Source: Deinococcus sedimenti
Lineage (GTDB): Bacteria; Deinococcota; Deinococci; Deinococcales; Deinococcaceae
Direction of reading: 5' to 3'
DNA length: 64,000 nucleotides
NCBI RefSeq assembly: GCF_014648135.1
Contig: NZ_BMQN01000011.1
Coordinates: 38,650-102,649 of the forward strand
Shown: piece by piece, positions 8,199 through 15,923 of the stretch
Numbering within the stretch: position 1 is the first letter of the stretch
Layout: every line of letters starts with the position of its first letter
The notes under the pieces: model-generated
Told to the model about the DNA's origin: nothing
Seen by the model: the letters and a program-made list of their open reading frames with translations, nothing else
Database searches by the model: none
Translations under genes and position numbers: made by a program

Positions 8199-8221
8199 CC
8201 CGGCACGAACTGCGTGCCGGG
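8199..8221 (+). terminator. GC hairpin
   Basis: CCCGGCACG (8199-8207) and CGTGCCGGG (8213-8221) form a perfect 9-bp stem with loop AACTG. It lies between the membrane-protein gene and the sigma-like gene. Confidence 0.5.
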
Positions 8222-8278
8222 GGACCCTACGGGTCACGGCGCTGCAGCTTCGGTCCGGACCTCCACCAGGAGTCTCCC

Positions 8279-10288
8279 ATGACCATGAAACGTGAAATCT
8301 GGAGCCAGAAGCGTCACGTCACCGTGCAGGCCGTCCCGAACGTGCAAGGCGAGGACGTGTTCCTCGAAGTGCTGCGCCAGGTGAAACACGATTACGTCCG
8401 ACTCACGGACGTCGAGACCTTACACCTCGCCGACATGGCGACCTCAGGAACCGCCGACCAGCAACTCTTTGCCCGCGACCAGCTCGCGCGCAACGCCGGT
8501 CCCCTGATCCTGGAAGTCGCGTACGAGTACAGCACCCGCTTTGGCGGCCTGCTCGAAGCGTACGATGGCGCCCTGCACCAGCTGAACAAGTTGCTGCCCA
8601 GGGTGACGGAAACCGCCGACGGGAAAACCCGCCGAACCGGTTGGAATCCCCATCAGAACGGATTCCGCTGGCTGGCCTGGGTGCAGTACAAACTGCCCGC
8701 AGAGATGCCCATGGCGGCCGAACGTCTGGTCGACGAGAAACGCGCCAGTGGCGCACCCGCTGCGATCGCCTCCGGGCGTTCCAGGCTCCTCGCCACGGTC
8801 GGCAACGACGGCGCCCTCTTCGACGAGTGGGTCCGCCTGGCCAAGACACCCCGCCCAGCGAGTCACCTCCCGAAAGGGCGTAAGAACCTCATCGTGAAAA
8901 AAGGCGGTCTGCGCCGCGTCACCGCAGCCTTCCTGGCCGCCGGTGTCAACGGGAAGACCACCCCCACGACAACCCTCCCGGAAGCCCGCACCAGCGTGCT
9001 GCCCCTGACTCCCGCGTGGATCGCCCGCGCTGTGCGAGCGAATGCCCGCGCCATCCTGGCCCGCCCGAAACTGAGCGAGTCGACGATGCGGCAGGCCCGC
9101 GCCCTGGCCACCGTCACGGAATTCTGGGTGAACCGGAACGCCAAAGCGCACCGCCTCGACGCTGTCACCGGCGAAGACGGCGACCAGCGCCTCGCGGACA
9201 TCCTCACCGCTGAACCCGTGGCGCCCCAGCGCTATGAAGCCCCACTTCACCAGCTGGACCAGGTCCGCGCCCTGCGCGCCTACCAGCGGTTCGGCCCCAT
9301 CCACGGTGCAGTCCTCACCCGCCTGCCGGTCCGGGAACTCCTTCCCGTGCACCGGAAGCGGCAGCAGGAACGTCAGGTGCGGGACCGGTTCGTTCAGTTC
9401 TGCGAGCAGGCCGGGATCACCGGCCAGGGACATGACGCCATCGCGGCGGCACGCCTCGCGCTCACCCTGACCGGCACCCCCTTGGATGCGCCCATGGATG
9501 ATGTCCGTGAAGCGCTGCGTGGGGTGCAGGCTGCCCTTCGCGGCAGGACCGCCGTCTCCCGTCCGTCCCAGCTGGGCTCCGCCCTCCTGACCGCACTGAT
9601 CGGTACCCCCCTCCAGCGTGCGTCCAAGGACGACGAAGCCGTCGCCGGTGCCCTGCACCGGGCCAACCCCACCCTCCTCTTCCGGTTCAACCTGGCGGCC
9701 GCCGTGCTCTATGGCCGGAAGCTGGATCGTCAGGGTAAGGCCGACCGGACCTTCGTGGCCGCCTGCGTGAAAGCCGGTGTGCGCATCAAACATGCGGAAG
9801 ACGCACTTGATCAGCTCGCCCACGTGCCCATCACGACCCGCCGCGCCCAGCGCGTCCGGGTTCAGGGTGGGACCCGCTACGTCCGGCCCATGCAACTCGC
9901 GCTCGAAGCCTGTGCTCAGAGCGCCGACGCGCGGGCCCGTGACGCGCGACTGACCCTCCTCCGCCTGGAAGGCGAACTCGCTGCTGCTGAAGCTGCTGCG
10001 GACGTCGCCCCAGAAGCGGAATGGATCGCCGCCCTGGATCACGCCAAGGACATCCGGACCCGGTACCTGGCGGCGCATCGCGTCAGCGAAACGCTCACGA
10101 ACTGCGCCGAAGCGCTCGAACAGAGCGGCACCGACCTGAACCTGGGCCGCGCACTCCTCGCCCTGGTCGATCAGGACAACATCCTCGACGATCACCTGGC
10201 CCTGCAGAACCCACTCGCGTGGTGGGCTGACGCCTGGTGGGCTTGCCCCACCGAGATGGACCGGGATGTGGTTGTGGTTCCCTTCTAA
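8279..10288 (+). CDS. Large protein with sigma-70 region 1.2/2-like N-terminus
   Basis: The 669-residue product is not a standard sigma factor, but residues about 42-140 follow the sigma-70 pattern. There is an opening helix LTDVETLHLADMATSG, then RDQLARNAGPLILEVAYEY (compare the NLRLV..A..Y stretch of region 2.1), a downstream helix, and FRWLAWVQYKLPAEM in the place of the FSTYATWWIRQ segment of regions 2.3-2.4. The remaining 500 residues are helical and of unknown family, and no clear region 4 was found. It may bind RNA polymerase and direct it to plasmid promoters. It is followed by a Gre-like gene. Similarity is by eye only. Confidence 0.4.
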   Translation: MTMKREIWSQKRHVTVQAVPNVQGEDVFLEVLRQVKHDYVRLTDVETLHLADMATSGTADQQLFARDQLARNAGPLILEVAYEYSTRFGGLLEAYDGALHQLNKLLPRVTETADGKTRRTGWNPHQNGFRWLAWVQYKLPAEMPMAAERLVDEKRASGAPAAIASGRSRLLATVGNDGALFDEWVRLAKTPRPASHLPKGRKNLIVKKGGLRRVTAAFLAAGVNGKTTPTTTLPEARTSVLPLTPAWIARAVRANARAILARPKLSESTMRQARALATVTEFWVNRNAKAHRLDAVTGEDGDQRLADILTAEPVAPQRYEAPLHQLDQVRALRAYQRFGPIHGAVLTRLPVRELLPVHRKRQQERQVRDRFVQFCEQAGITGQGHDAIAAARLALTLTGTPLDAPMDDVREALRGVQAALRGRTAVSRPSQLGSALLTALIGTPLQRASKDDEAVAGALHRANPTLLFRFNLAAAVLYGRKLDRQGKADRTFVAACVKAGVRIKHAEDALDQLAHVPITTRRAQRVRVQGGTRYVRPMQLALEACAQSADARARDARLTLLRLEGELAAAEAAADVAPEAEWIAALDHAKDIRTRYLAAHRVSETLTNCAEALEQSGTDLNLGRALLALVDQDNILDDHLALQNPLAWWADAWWACPTEMDRDVVVVPF

Positions 10289-10303
10289 CGTTCTTTCCCC
10301 ATT

Positions 10304-10328
10304 GCGGTGGGGAGAGATCCCCCACCGC
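10304..10328 (+). terminator. GC hairpin
   Basis: GCGGTGGGG (10304-10312) pairs with CCCCACCGC (10320-10328). It sits between the sigma-like and Gre-like genes, with ATG 10344 sixteen bases later. Confidence 0.5.
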
Positions 10329-10343
10329 TCCCCTGGAGCACCC

Positions 10344-11795
10344 ATGAATGACCGACTTGATCTGGCCCAGCTCGCCCCCCACGCCCCCAAGCGGAACGTC
10401 GCCGATTTCCTTCGCCGGACCATCGACCCTGACTTCCTCGAACGCTGCGTGGACAAGCAAGCCAGTGTGGCCGCCCAGCGTGCCGCTGCCCGCAAACGCG
10501 GCGATGACGTGACGATCACGGCGCCCCTGGCCGGCGTCCTGATAGGCACCAAACAGCAGTACCCCGCCCTATACGACGCGTTCTTCGCCCTTGTGAAGGC
10601 TGGGGTCATGGCGCGCCACCAACGCACCGCGATCACCGAAGGCATGCCGTTCGCTGGCGTGAAGTCCGGCGACCGCGTGGCCGTGACGGAACGCGACTTC
10701 ATTGACCCCTTGACCGTGCACACCCGCGAGGGCGTGGACATCGACCTACGCGCCGAAAGCGCCCTGGTTCGTCTCTCCCGCTCATGGATGGAAGTGGACC
10801 GCGTGTTCAACGCGGAAACCGTCCTCTCCAGAGGCGAAGCGGGCGCGCTGGAAGCCACGCAATTCGCGCACAGTGAGTACCAGGTCCTCAGCGAGAGCCT
10901 CCTGACTGAGGTGCTCGACGTCGAAGGCCTGCTCATCCCCTGGGACGCCTCACCTCGTGACGCCCGGGTCCTCGCCGAAACCATCAATGACACGTACCTG
11001 CGCGCCCGCGTGCTGGCCGCGCTCGATCAGATGGACGGCGTGGATGACACCCACCGCGTCTACCTCCACAGCGAAGGGCAACCCGCCTTCCGCGTCCGGA
11101 AGACTGCGCCTGCCGAGAAGTGGAAGCCGTACACGCCCACCACTCCTCAGCGGACCGTCCCGGAACCCACCCCCCAGAAACGGCGCCCCAGCCGGACCAC
11201 CACCGCGAAGAAACGTGTGGTCTCCGCCGCTGCACACGCCGACATGCTCACCCGCCTGAGCGCCCTCCGACAGGAACGGGACGCCATCTCCGAACTGATG
11301 GGCAGCGCGATCGAAGACGGAGACCTGCGTGAAAGTGCCGCCTACGATGAAGCCCGCACCCGCATGTTCGAAACAGACGCCGCGATCAGTCAACTCGAAC
11401 GCGACCTGCTCGACGTGGAACCGGGCGACGTGGACAGTACCATCGGCCGGACCTTCGAGATCACCATCGCCGGTGTGCCGAAAACCGTCCGCCTCACCGA
11501 CGGACACCCCCAGATTGGCGAGGTCAGCACAGCTGCCCCTCTCGGTCAGGCTCTGCTCCACGCCACCGCTGGACAGACGGTCACCGTCACCTCCACGCAC
11601 CACCGCCTCGTGCCCACCACCAGCCGTCAGATCATGACCGCCGGAGCCATCACGCGCAAGCGCCACGTCCCAGACGGCGTGACCGCACCAGCCATCAACG
11701 ACGTGCACACCCAGTACGCGTCCACACTCGTCACCTACAAGCGGGAACAACCCGTCCAGGTTGTGAACGTGATCCACATCCTCAGCATCACCTGA
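10344..11795 (+). CDS. Protein with C-terminal GreA/GreB-like transcript-cleavage-factor region
   Basis: The 483-residue product has an unknown N-terminal half (1-270) and a C-terminal region resembling GreA. Residues about 300-355 look like the Gre coiled coil and contain GDLRESAAY at 326-334, matching the GDLSENAEY tip with acidic D327 and E330 retained. This is followed by a beta-rich domain (about 370-420) with APLGQALLHATAGQTVTV, like the Gre C-terminal SPLGxALLGxxxGDxV pattern. Gre factors enter the RNA polymerase secondary channel and stimulate transcript cleavage. ATG 10344 has a nearby GGAG. Such a long Gre-like fusion is unusual. Confidence 0.55.
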   Translation: MNDRLDLAQLAPHAPKRNVADFLRRTIDPDFLERCVDKQASVAAQRAAARKRGDDVTITAPLAGVLIGTKQQYPALYDAFFALVKAGVMARHQRTAITEGMPFAGVKSGDRVAVTERDFIDPLTVHTREGVDIDLRAESALVRLSRSWMEVDRVFNAETVLSRGEAGALEATQFAHSEYQVLSESLLTEVLDVEGLLIPWDASPRDARVLAETINDTYLRARVLAALDQMDGVDDTHRVYLHSEGQPAFRVRKTAPAEKWKPYTPTTPQRTVPEPTPQKRRPSRTTTAKKRVVSAAAHADMLTRLSALRQERDAISELMGSAIEDGDLRESAAYDEARTRMFETDAAISQLERDLLDVEPGDVDSTIGRTFEITIAGVPKTVRLTDGHPQIGEVSTAAPLGQALLHATAGQTVTVTSTHHRLVPTTSRQIMTAGAITRKRHVPDGVTAPAINDVHTQYASTLVTYKREQPVQVVNVIHILSIT

Positions 11796-11806
11796 ACCCT
11801 CAGCAT

Positions 11807-11918
11807 CACCCCGTTGACTTCGACTGCCCGACTGGTTGACCTTGCGTCCCAGGCCTGCACGCGACCTGCGCTCACCCGCAGAAGATGCCCCCGATTGACC
11901 TTGTGTCTCGGGGGTTTC
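11807..11918 (+). repeat. Structured intergenic repeat, copy B, with terminal hairpin
   Basis: It has the same layout as 6316-6425: CACCCCGTTGA (11807-11817), TTGACCTTGCGTC (11836-11848) and TTGACCTTGTGTC (11895-11907) in the loop of CCCCCGA/TCGGGGG, then TTT. Spacings between blocks are 29 and 59 nt here, 29 and 58 in copy A. Confidence 0.75.
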
Positions 11919-11925
11919 CTGTTTC

Positions 11926-11948
11926 GTCACCCCTACGTCACACACACT
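11926..11948 (+). promoter_or_regulatory. Class-1 promoter: GTCACCCC-N9-CACACT
   Basis: GTCACCCC at 11926 and CACACT at 11943-11948, 6 nt before ATG 11955. Confidence 0.55.
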
Positions 11949-11954
11949 CGGGGC

Positions 11955-12611
11955 ATGCGACGACTCAGCACCGTGCTGTTGCCCGCCGCCCTCCTGCTGT
12001 CTTCGTGCGGCACTGGGGCCTTCAGCAATCCGTTCATTCAGCCCATCGAGGTCACCCTGAATCCCAGTGCGGTGGCCCTCGCACCGGGCAGCTCCACCCG
12101 CGTGCAGGTGACCGGCAAGGTCAGTGGTACGGCCGACGCCGTCACCGGCCTGAACATCACGGCCCGCGAAGTCCCGGCCGAGTTGTCCGTCACCCCCAGC
12201 ACGGGCGCCCTGACCGTCACGGTGAAGCCGGGATCAGCGCCGGGGACCTACAGCGTGCCGCTCGCCATCACCGCCACCGGCGGGAGCGGCACGGCTGTCC
12301 TGGCCGTGACGGTCACCCCCACGACCCGTACGCCGTACACCATCACCCCCATCACGTCCCTGACAGTGCAACCCGGCCAGCAGCGCCGGGTCTCCATCAC
12401 ACCGGACCGCGCTGGGGAACTCGCGACCGACGTGCGCATCACGGGCATCACGGGCGCACTGAACGTTACGCGGGACACCGACCCGCTCGGCTTCACGATC
12501 AGCGCGGCCGCTACTCAGACCGTCGGCACGTACGTCATGCAGATCACCACCACGGACGGAACCCAAACCCTGAACACGCCACTCACCGTGAACGTCGAGG
12601 AGAACAAATGA
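11955..12611 (+). CDS. Lipoprotein with Ig-like beta repeats, secretion locus
   Basis: The 218-residue product has a lipoprotein signal peptide with lipobox LLLSSC (Cys at about 17), so it should be anchored in an outer membrane or cell-envelope layer. The rest is Thr/Val-rich beta sequence with repeated SLTVQPGQQ- and PGTYSVPLAITATGG-type segments, typical of Ig-like folds. It overlaps the VirB9-like gene by ATGA. A VirB7-like anchoring role is possible, though VirB7 proteins are usually much shorter. Confidence 0.7.
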   Translation: MRRLSTVLLPAALLLSSCGTGAFSNPFIQPIEVTLNPSAVALAPGSSTRVQVTGKVSGTADAVTGLNITAREVPAELSVTPSTGALTVTVKPGSAPGTYSVPLAITATGGSGTAVLAVTVTPTTRTPYTITPITSLTVQPGQQRRVSITPDRAGELATDVRITGITGALNVTRDTDPLGFTISAAATQTVGTYVMQITTTDGTQTLNTPLTVNVEENK

Positions 12612-13567
12612 AAACGCGTCTGAAAATGGTCATCCTGGGAGCGTCACTGGCCTTCGGTTTCGCCTCCGCAGCTCCCGTGGAAGCCCCCCAGAACACGTAC
12701 ATGGGCGGCAGCATCACCCGCGAGTACCGCGCCAGTGATCTGAAGCAGGCGTACGGCATCCTCGATATCGCCATGGGCGAAATCTGGGTGCTCAATCTCC
12801 CTGACGACGTGGTCGACGTCATCACGTCCCGCGAGGGTGTCCTGCAGTTCTCCCAGCGCGGTCAGCGGGTGGTGATCGGGGCGACGGCCAGCACCGGCTC
12901 GTACCCCATCCTCGTGATGACCGCCGACAGCGTGTACTTCTTCCAGGCGCGCCTCTCGCCGTCGCGCGGTGGTGGCGTGCGGAACATCGTCGTTCGCGCT
13001 GACCAGGCGCCGGAACCTGAGCAGCAGATCCCCGGCTTCCCCACCCAGGCCGCCCCCACCACTCCGCTGCCTCAGACCAGCGTGCCGGTGGCCGTCCCTG
13101 CATCGCTGACCACCACGCGGGCACCCGCAAGTCCCCCTGCAGCGGCCGCACCCGTATCCCCGGCTCGGACCAGCGTGTCCACCTCCACGCCGACCAGGGC
13201 GGTCACGTCGCAGGTCACCCCACAACCCTCCGCCCCTCCTGTGCCTGTGCCCCTGCCGGCACGGGCGGACGTCGAGTTTCGCGCCCTGACCAACGGGCAG
13301 CAGACCAGGGTCTACTACCGGATCACCAACTCGGGGAGCGTCCCCGTCACGTTCGACGAACGGCGCCTCACCCTGAACGGCGTTCAAGGGCTGGGCTCGA
13401 CTGACGCAACGATTCGCGTCAACCCAGGCGAAACGAAGTACGGGCAGGTCGACCTGACCACGGCCCCCACCAGCATCAACGCCCAGTGGCAGGGCAGCAG
13501 CATGGACGGGCAGGCGGCCGCCGAGGTCATGCGGACGGTCACGGTCGAGCGCCTGGGTGCCAGTTGA
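12608..13567 (+). CDS. VirB9/TrbG-like periplasmic protein
   Basis: The 319-residue product has a signal peptide (to about residue 22, GFASA). Residues 30-115 match the N-terminal VirB9/secretin-associated pattern: QAYGILDIAMGEIWVLNLPD followed by VVIGATASTGSYPILVMTADSVYFFQ. A Pro/Thr/Ala-rich linker (120-220) leads to a C-terminal beta domain with TRVYYRITNSGSVPVTFDE, compatible with the VirB9 C-terminal domain. It would form the outer ring of the secretion channel with the lipoprotein and the VirB10-like protein. Assignment rests on fold pattern and neighbourhood. Confidence 0.55.
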   Translation: MKTRLKMVILGASLAFGFASAAPVEAPQNTYMGGSITREYRASDLKQAYGILDIAMGEIWVLNLPDDVVDVITSREGVLQFSQRGQRVVIGATASTGSYPILVMTADSVYFFQARLSPSRGGGVRNIVVRADQAPEPEQQIPGFPTQAAPTTPLPQTSVPVAVPASLTTTRAPASPPAAAAPVSPARTSVSTSTPTRAVTSQVTPQPSAPPVPVPLPARADVEFRALTNGQQTRVYYRITNSGSVPVTFDERRLTLNGVQGLGSTDATIRVNPGETKYGQVDLTTAPTSINAQWQGSSMDGQAAAEVMRTVTVERLGAS

Positions 13568-13575
13568 GTGAACCC

Positions 13576-14109
13576 ATGAATCAGGACACGTCCGCCGAGG
13601 GTCTGGCGGACGTGTCCTCTCTCCTGCACGATCTGGCTATCGGAAGCCGCAGACTCGCGGAACTCGAAGGTCGCGTGGACGTGGGGACCCTGGTGCGGCA
13701 GGACCTCATCCGAATCGTGCATGGCGTCCTCGGTCCAGTGGTCACTCTGGGTACTGCGGGCCGGGCAGCGTGTCAGCTCTCCAACCCGAGGCCCATTTCC
13801 GCCAGCACGGCCACGGATGAAGTGGCGCTGCGTGAAGCGACCCTCATGGCCGTTGCGCGGGGGTATACCGTCGCGCTCGTTGGGTCGCGGTCACTCCGCC
13901 TGAACGATCAGGCTGGGCGAGAGCATGTGCTCTACATCCGCGTGTCGAGCGGCCCCCCGAGTACGGCTTGGGTGAAAACCCTCATCCGGCGGCACCGCAG
14001 TACACTCCGTCTGCACTCCAGCACGCTCATTCTGGTCGTCACGCGACCGGAGAACTACGACCGGCAAGTCCAGTACCAGCGTCACCTTCAGGTCTGGGCC
14101 CTCCAGTGA
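13576..14109 (+). CDS. Hypothetical protein, replication-relaxation-like
   Basis: The 177-residue product begins nine bases after the previous stop. Residues 15-70 look like a winged helix (LHDLAIGSRRLAELEGRVDV then a VTLGTAGRAACQL wing), and the second half (GYTVALVGSRSLRLN, WVKTLIRRHRSTL, TLILVVTRPE) resembles a small alpha/beta nuclease-type core. That order is seen in replication-relaxation (plasmid mobilisation-associated) proteins. Catalytic residues cannot be identified confidently. Confidence 0.4.
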   Translation: MNQDTSAEGLADVSSLLHDLAIGSRRLAELEGRVDVGTLVRQDLIRIVHGVLGPVVTLGTAGRAACQLSNPRPISASTATDEVALREATLMAVARGYTVALVGSRSLRLNDQAGREHVLYIRVSSGPPSTAWVKTLIRRHRSTLRLHSSTLILVVTRPENYDRQVQYQRHLQVWALQ

Positions 14110-14213
14110 TCGCACCTGTGCCGAGGCGACGAAAGAGCGTCTGAAAAACGTGCTGGCACAGGTGTCCCCAGAGCGATCATGCGTGCACGGTGGAGGTCGG
14201 AGGTGGGGCACTC

Positions 14214-14415
14214 ATGACAAGAGCTGCGTACCCAAATGATCTGACCGACGCTGAGTGGCACGTGCTTTTCCTCTTCTTCCTCCAGAGTCCTCTGTTGGCC
14301 CTCCACGGAAGCGGTTGCTGCGAGAGATCCTAGACGGGATCTTTTACGTCCTGCGCGGAGGAATTGCTTGGCGAGTAATGCCGCTCCTGCACAGTCTCGA
14401 GCGGTTGCGGCACCG
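14214..14415 (+). pseudogene. IS5-type transposase remnant, frameshifted
   Basis: The start MTRAAYPNDLTDAEWHVL and, after a frameshift near 14275, LLREILDGIFYVLRGGIAWRVMP are the conserved N-terminus of IS5-group (IS1031/ISL2-like) transposases. The catalytic part is missing, so this copy cannot move by itself. Confidence 0.8.
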
Positions 14416-14542
14416 TCCAAGGCGGCTGAGCAGGTTCAGCTGGCGCTCCTGACGGTGGCCGCACAAGCAGAAGCAGACCCGTCGCGCGAGGTCAACGAGA
14501 GGCTTCAGCGTCCACCCTCATCCGCACGGACTACCGTCAGGT

Positions 14543-14890
14543 ATGTCGCCCACTGCCTCCAACGATCTGCTCCCATTCCGCATGGTCGAGCATGCCAACT
14601 CCACCAGCCTGATCCTGACCACCTTCGATCAGGGGGCCGACGTGTTCGAAGCCTATGGGTATGACGCAGGCGGCTATGCATGGCAGGGGGTGGCTCAAAC
14701 ACTGATTCAGTTACGGGCGCCCCACTTGGCCTCTCAGGTGAAGTTTGATTCTGAATCCAGCATGTTTACCGCTTACGGCGCTGCTCCTGCTGCCTTGGTG
14801 GAACTGGCGCACCTGATGCGGGAAGCGATGACCACACGAGCTGTGCTCGAGAACGCGCTGAGCCAGGTGACGCCGGAACAAATGGATTAA
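14543..14890 (+). CDS. Imm51-like immunity protein
   Basis: The 115-residue product contains FEAYGYDAGGYAWQGVAQTL, followed by VKFDSESSMFTAYGAAPAALVELAHLM. This is the pattern I associate with the Imm51 family, which protects cells against polymorphic toxins. No matching toxin gene lies in the window, so it may be an orphan immunity gene carried as cargo in the degenerate insertion element. ATG 14543 is the first start; Met14 is an alternative. Confidence 0.5.
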   Translation: MSPTASNDLLPFRMVEHANSTSLILTTFDQGADVFEAYGYDAGGYAWQGVAQTLIQLRAPHLASQVKFDSESSMFTAYGAAPAALVELAHLMREAMTTRAVLENALSQVTPEQMD

Positions 14891-15314
14891 GAGCTGACAG
14901 AGGCGGTGGGCCCTGTGCCGACGCCACCCGTAGCTGACACGAAGCCGCCCGCCTCTGACGTCACTGAGCTGCCGGGAGTCCACGAGAACTCACGGTCCAG
15001 GGCTGTGACTCGAGAAATCAGGGAGCAGCAGCACTTTGAGGCGCCGACCCTCCCCGGCTGCCGGTGCAGCCTCAGAACCGCGCACGCATGATCGCTCTGG
15101 GAACACCTGCGCCAACACGTTTTTCAGACGCACTTTATCGGGGAGGTGGTGGGGGTAAGCCGCAGGATACAGTCGGGTCAGGTGGAATCGGGCACCCGTT
15201 TCCGTCCACCCGCCAGGTTGACGATGTCGTGGGGGCACACGCCATCAACAGCACCGTCAGCAAGGCAAGAGCGTACGTTCGGTACCGCGCGGTTGGCGTT
15301 CACGCACCTGCGGA

Positions 15315-15923
15315 TCACCCCTCAAGCAGGGGAGCGTCACCGTTCTGAGGATTCAGGCCCGATTGGTCCGTCCAATAATCGACTGTGATGACGTCCACGT
15401 GGGGGTAATCCGCCTTCATCCGGGCGGATCGGATCGCGCTGGGGGTCGCCCAGACCAGTCTGCTGTACGGTTCAAACTGACGCACCTTGCGGCGGATCGT
15501 GCGGCGGTCGTATCCCGCGTCGTACTCCATGGCGATTAGCTCTTCCCCGTCCTTCATGACGGCGTCCGGTCGGTGAAAACGGCCACCACGGTCAATCTTC
15601 CACTGCTCGGCACTCGCGGCCAACTGCCACCGCATGGCCGCCGTGCCTGCCGCGTGGGACAGGGAGCTGATCGGCGCGTCCCGCAGCCTGGAGTCCGAGG
15701 CCGCGCGAAACGTCACGTCCACCGTCCAGGAACTCTTCCGCATGGGCTGCACGGACAGGGTCAGCCCGGGGAAACGCGTGCCGTCCAGCCCCACCCTGGA
15801 CAGCATCGCGTCGGTCAGCACGTCGTCAACCGCGAGGAGATCCGCAATCGCCTGACGCTCCCGGTTGGCCTGAGCCAGGCGGTCCAGGGGCGTCGGGCGA
15901 GAACGGGGCGGCGCTTGGATCAC
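15315..15923 (-). CDS. Putative PD-(D/E)XK-fold protein
   Basis: The 202-residue product starts at GTG 15923, overlapping the VirB10 stop by GTGA, so it is coupled to that gene. Residues about 125-165 (RFHRPDAVMKDGEELIAMEYDAG, then IRRKVRQFEPYSRLVWATPS) resemble a PD-(D/E)XK nuclease core, with an Asp, an E-x-D and a downstream Lys. This core also ends replication-relaxation proteins. It might cut or bind plasmid DNA during transfer. The ORF extends further upstream only as a shadow of virB10. Confidence 0.5.
   Translation of the reverse strand: MIQAPPRSRPTPLDRLAQANRERQAIADLLAVDDVLTDAMLSRVGLDGTRFPGLTLSVQPMRKSSWTVDVTFRAASDSRLRDAPISSLSHAAGTAAMRWQLAASAEQWKIDRGGRFHRPDAVMKDGEELIAMEYDAGYDRRTIRRKVRQFEPYSRLVWATPSAIRSARMKADYPHVDVITVDYWTDQSGLNPQNGDAPLLEG

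Larger units (their letters stand above)
14137..15131. mobile_element. Degenerate insertion element with 50-bp terminal inverted repeats
   Basis: 14137-14186 and 15082-15131 are inverted copies matching at 47 of 50 positions, beginning GCGTCTGAAAAACGTG. Inside are a broken transposase N-terminus and an intact Imm51-like gene; the rest of the transposase is gone. The element is about 1 kb and inserted in the secretion locus between the 13576 gene and the VirB10 operon. The 183 bases to its right (15132-15314) hold nothing recognisable. Confidence 0.75.

Noticed and set aside
8444..10993. 849-residue open frame on the - strand
   Set aside because: It is an antisense shadow of the sigma-like and Gre-like genes. 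High-GC DNA leaves such frames open; codon structure favours the + strand, as do start signals.
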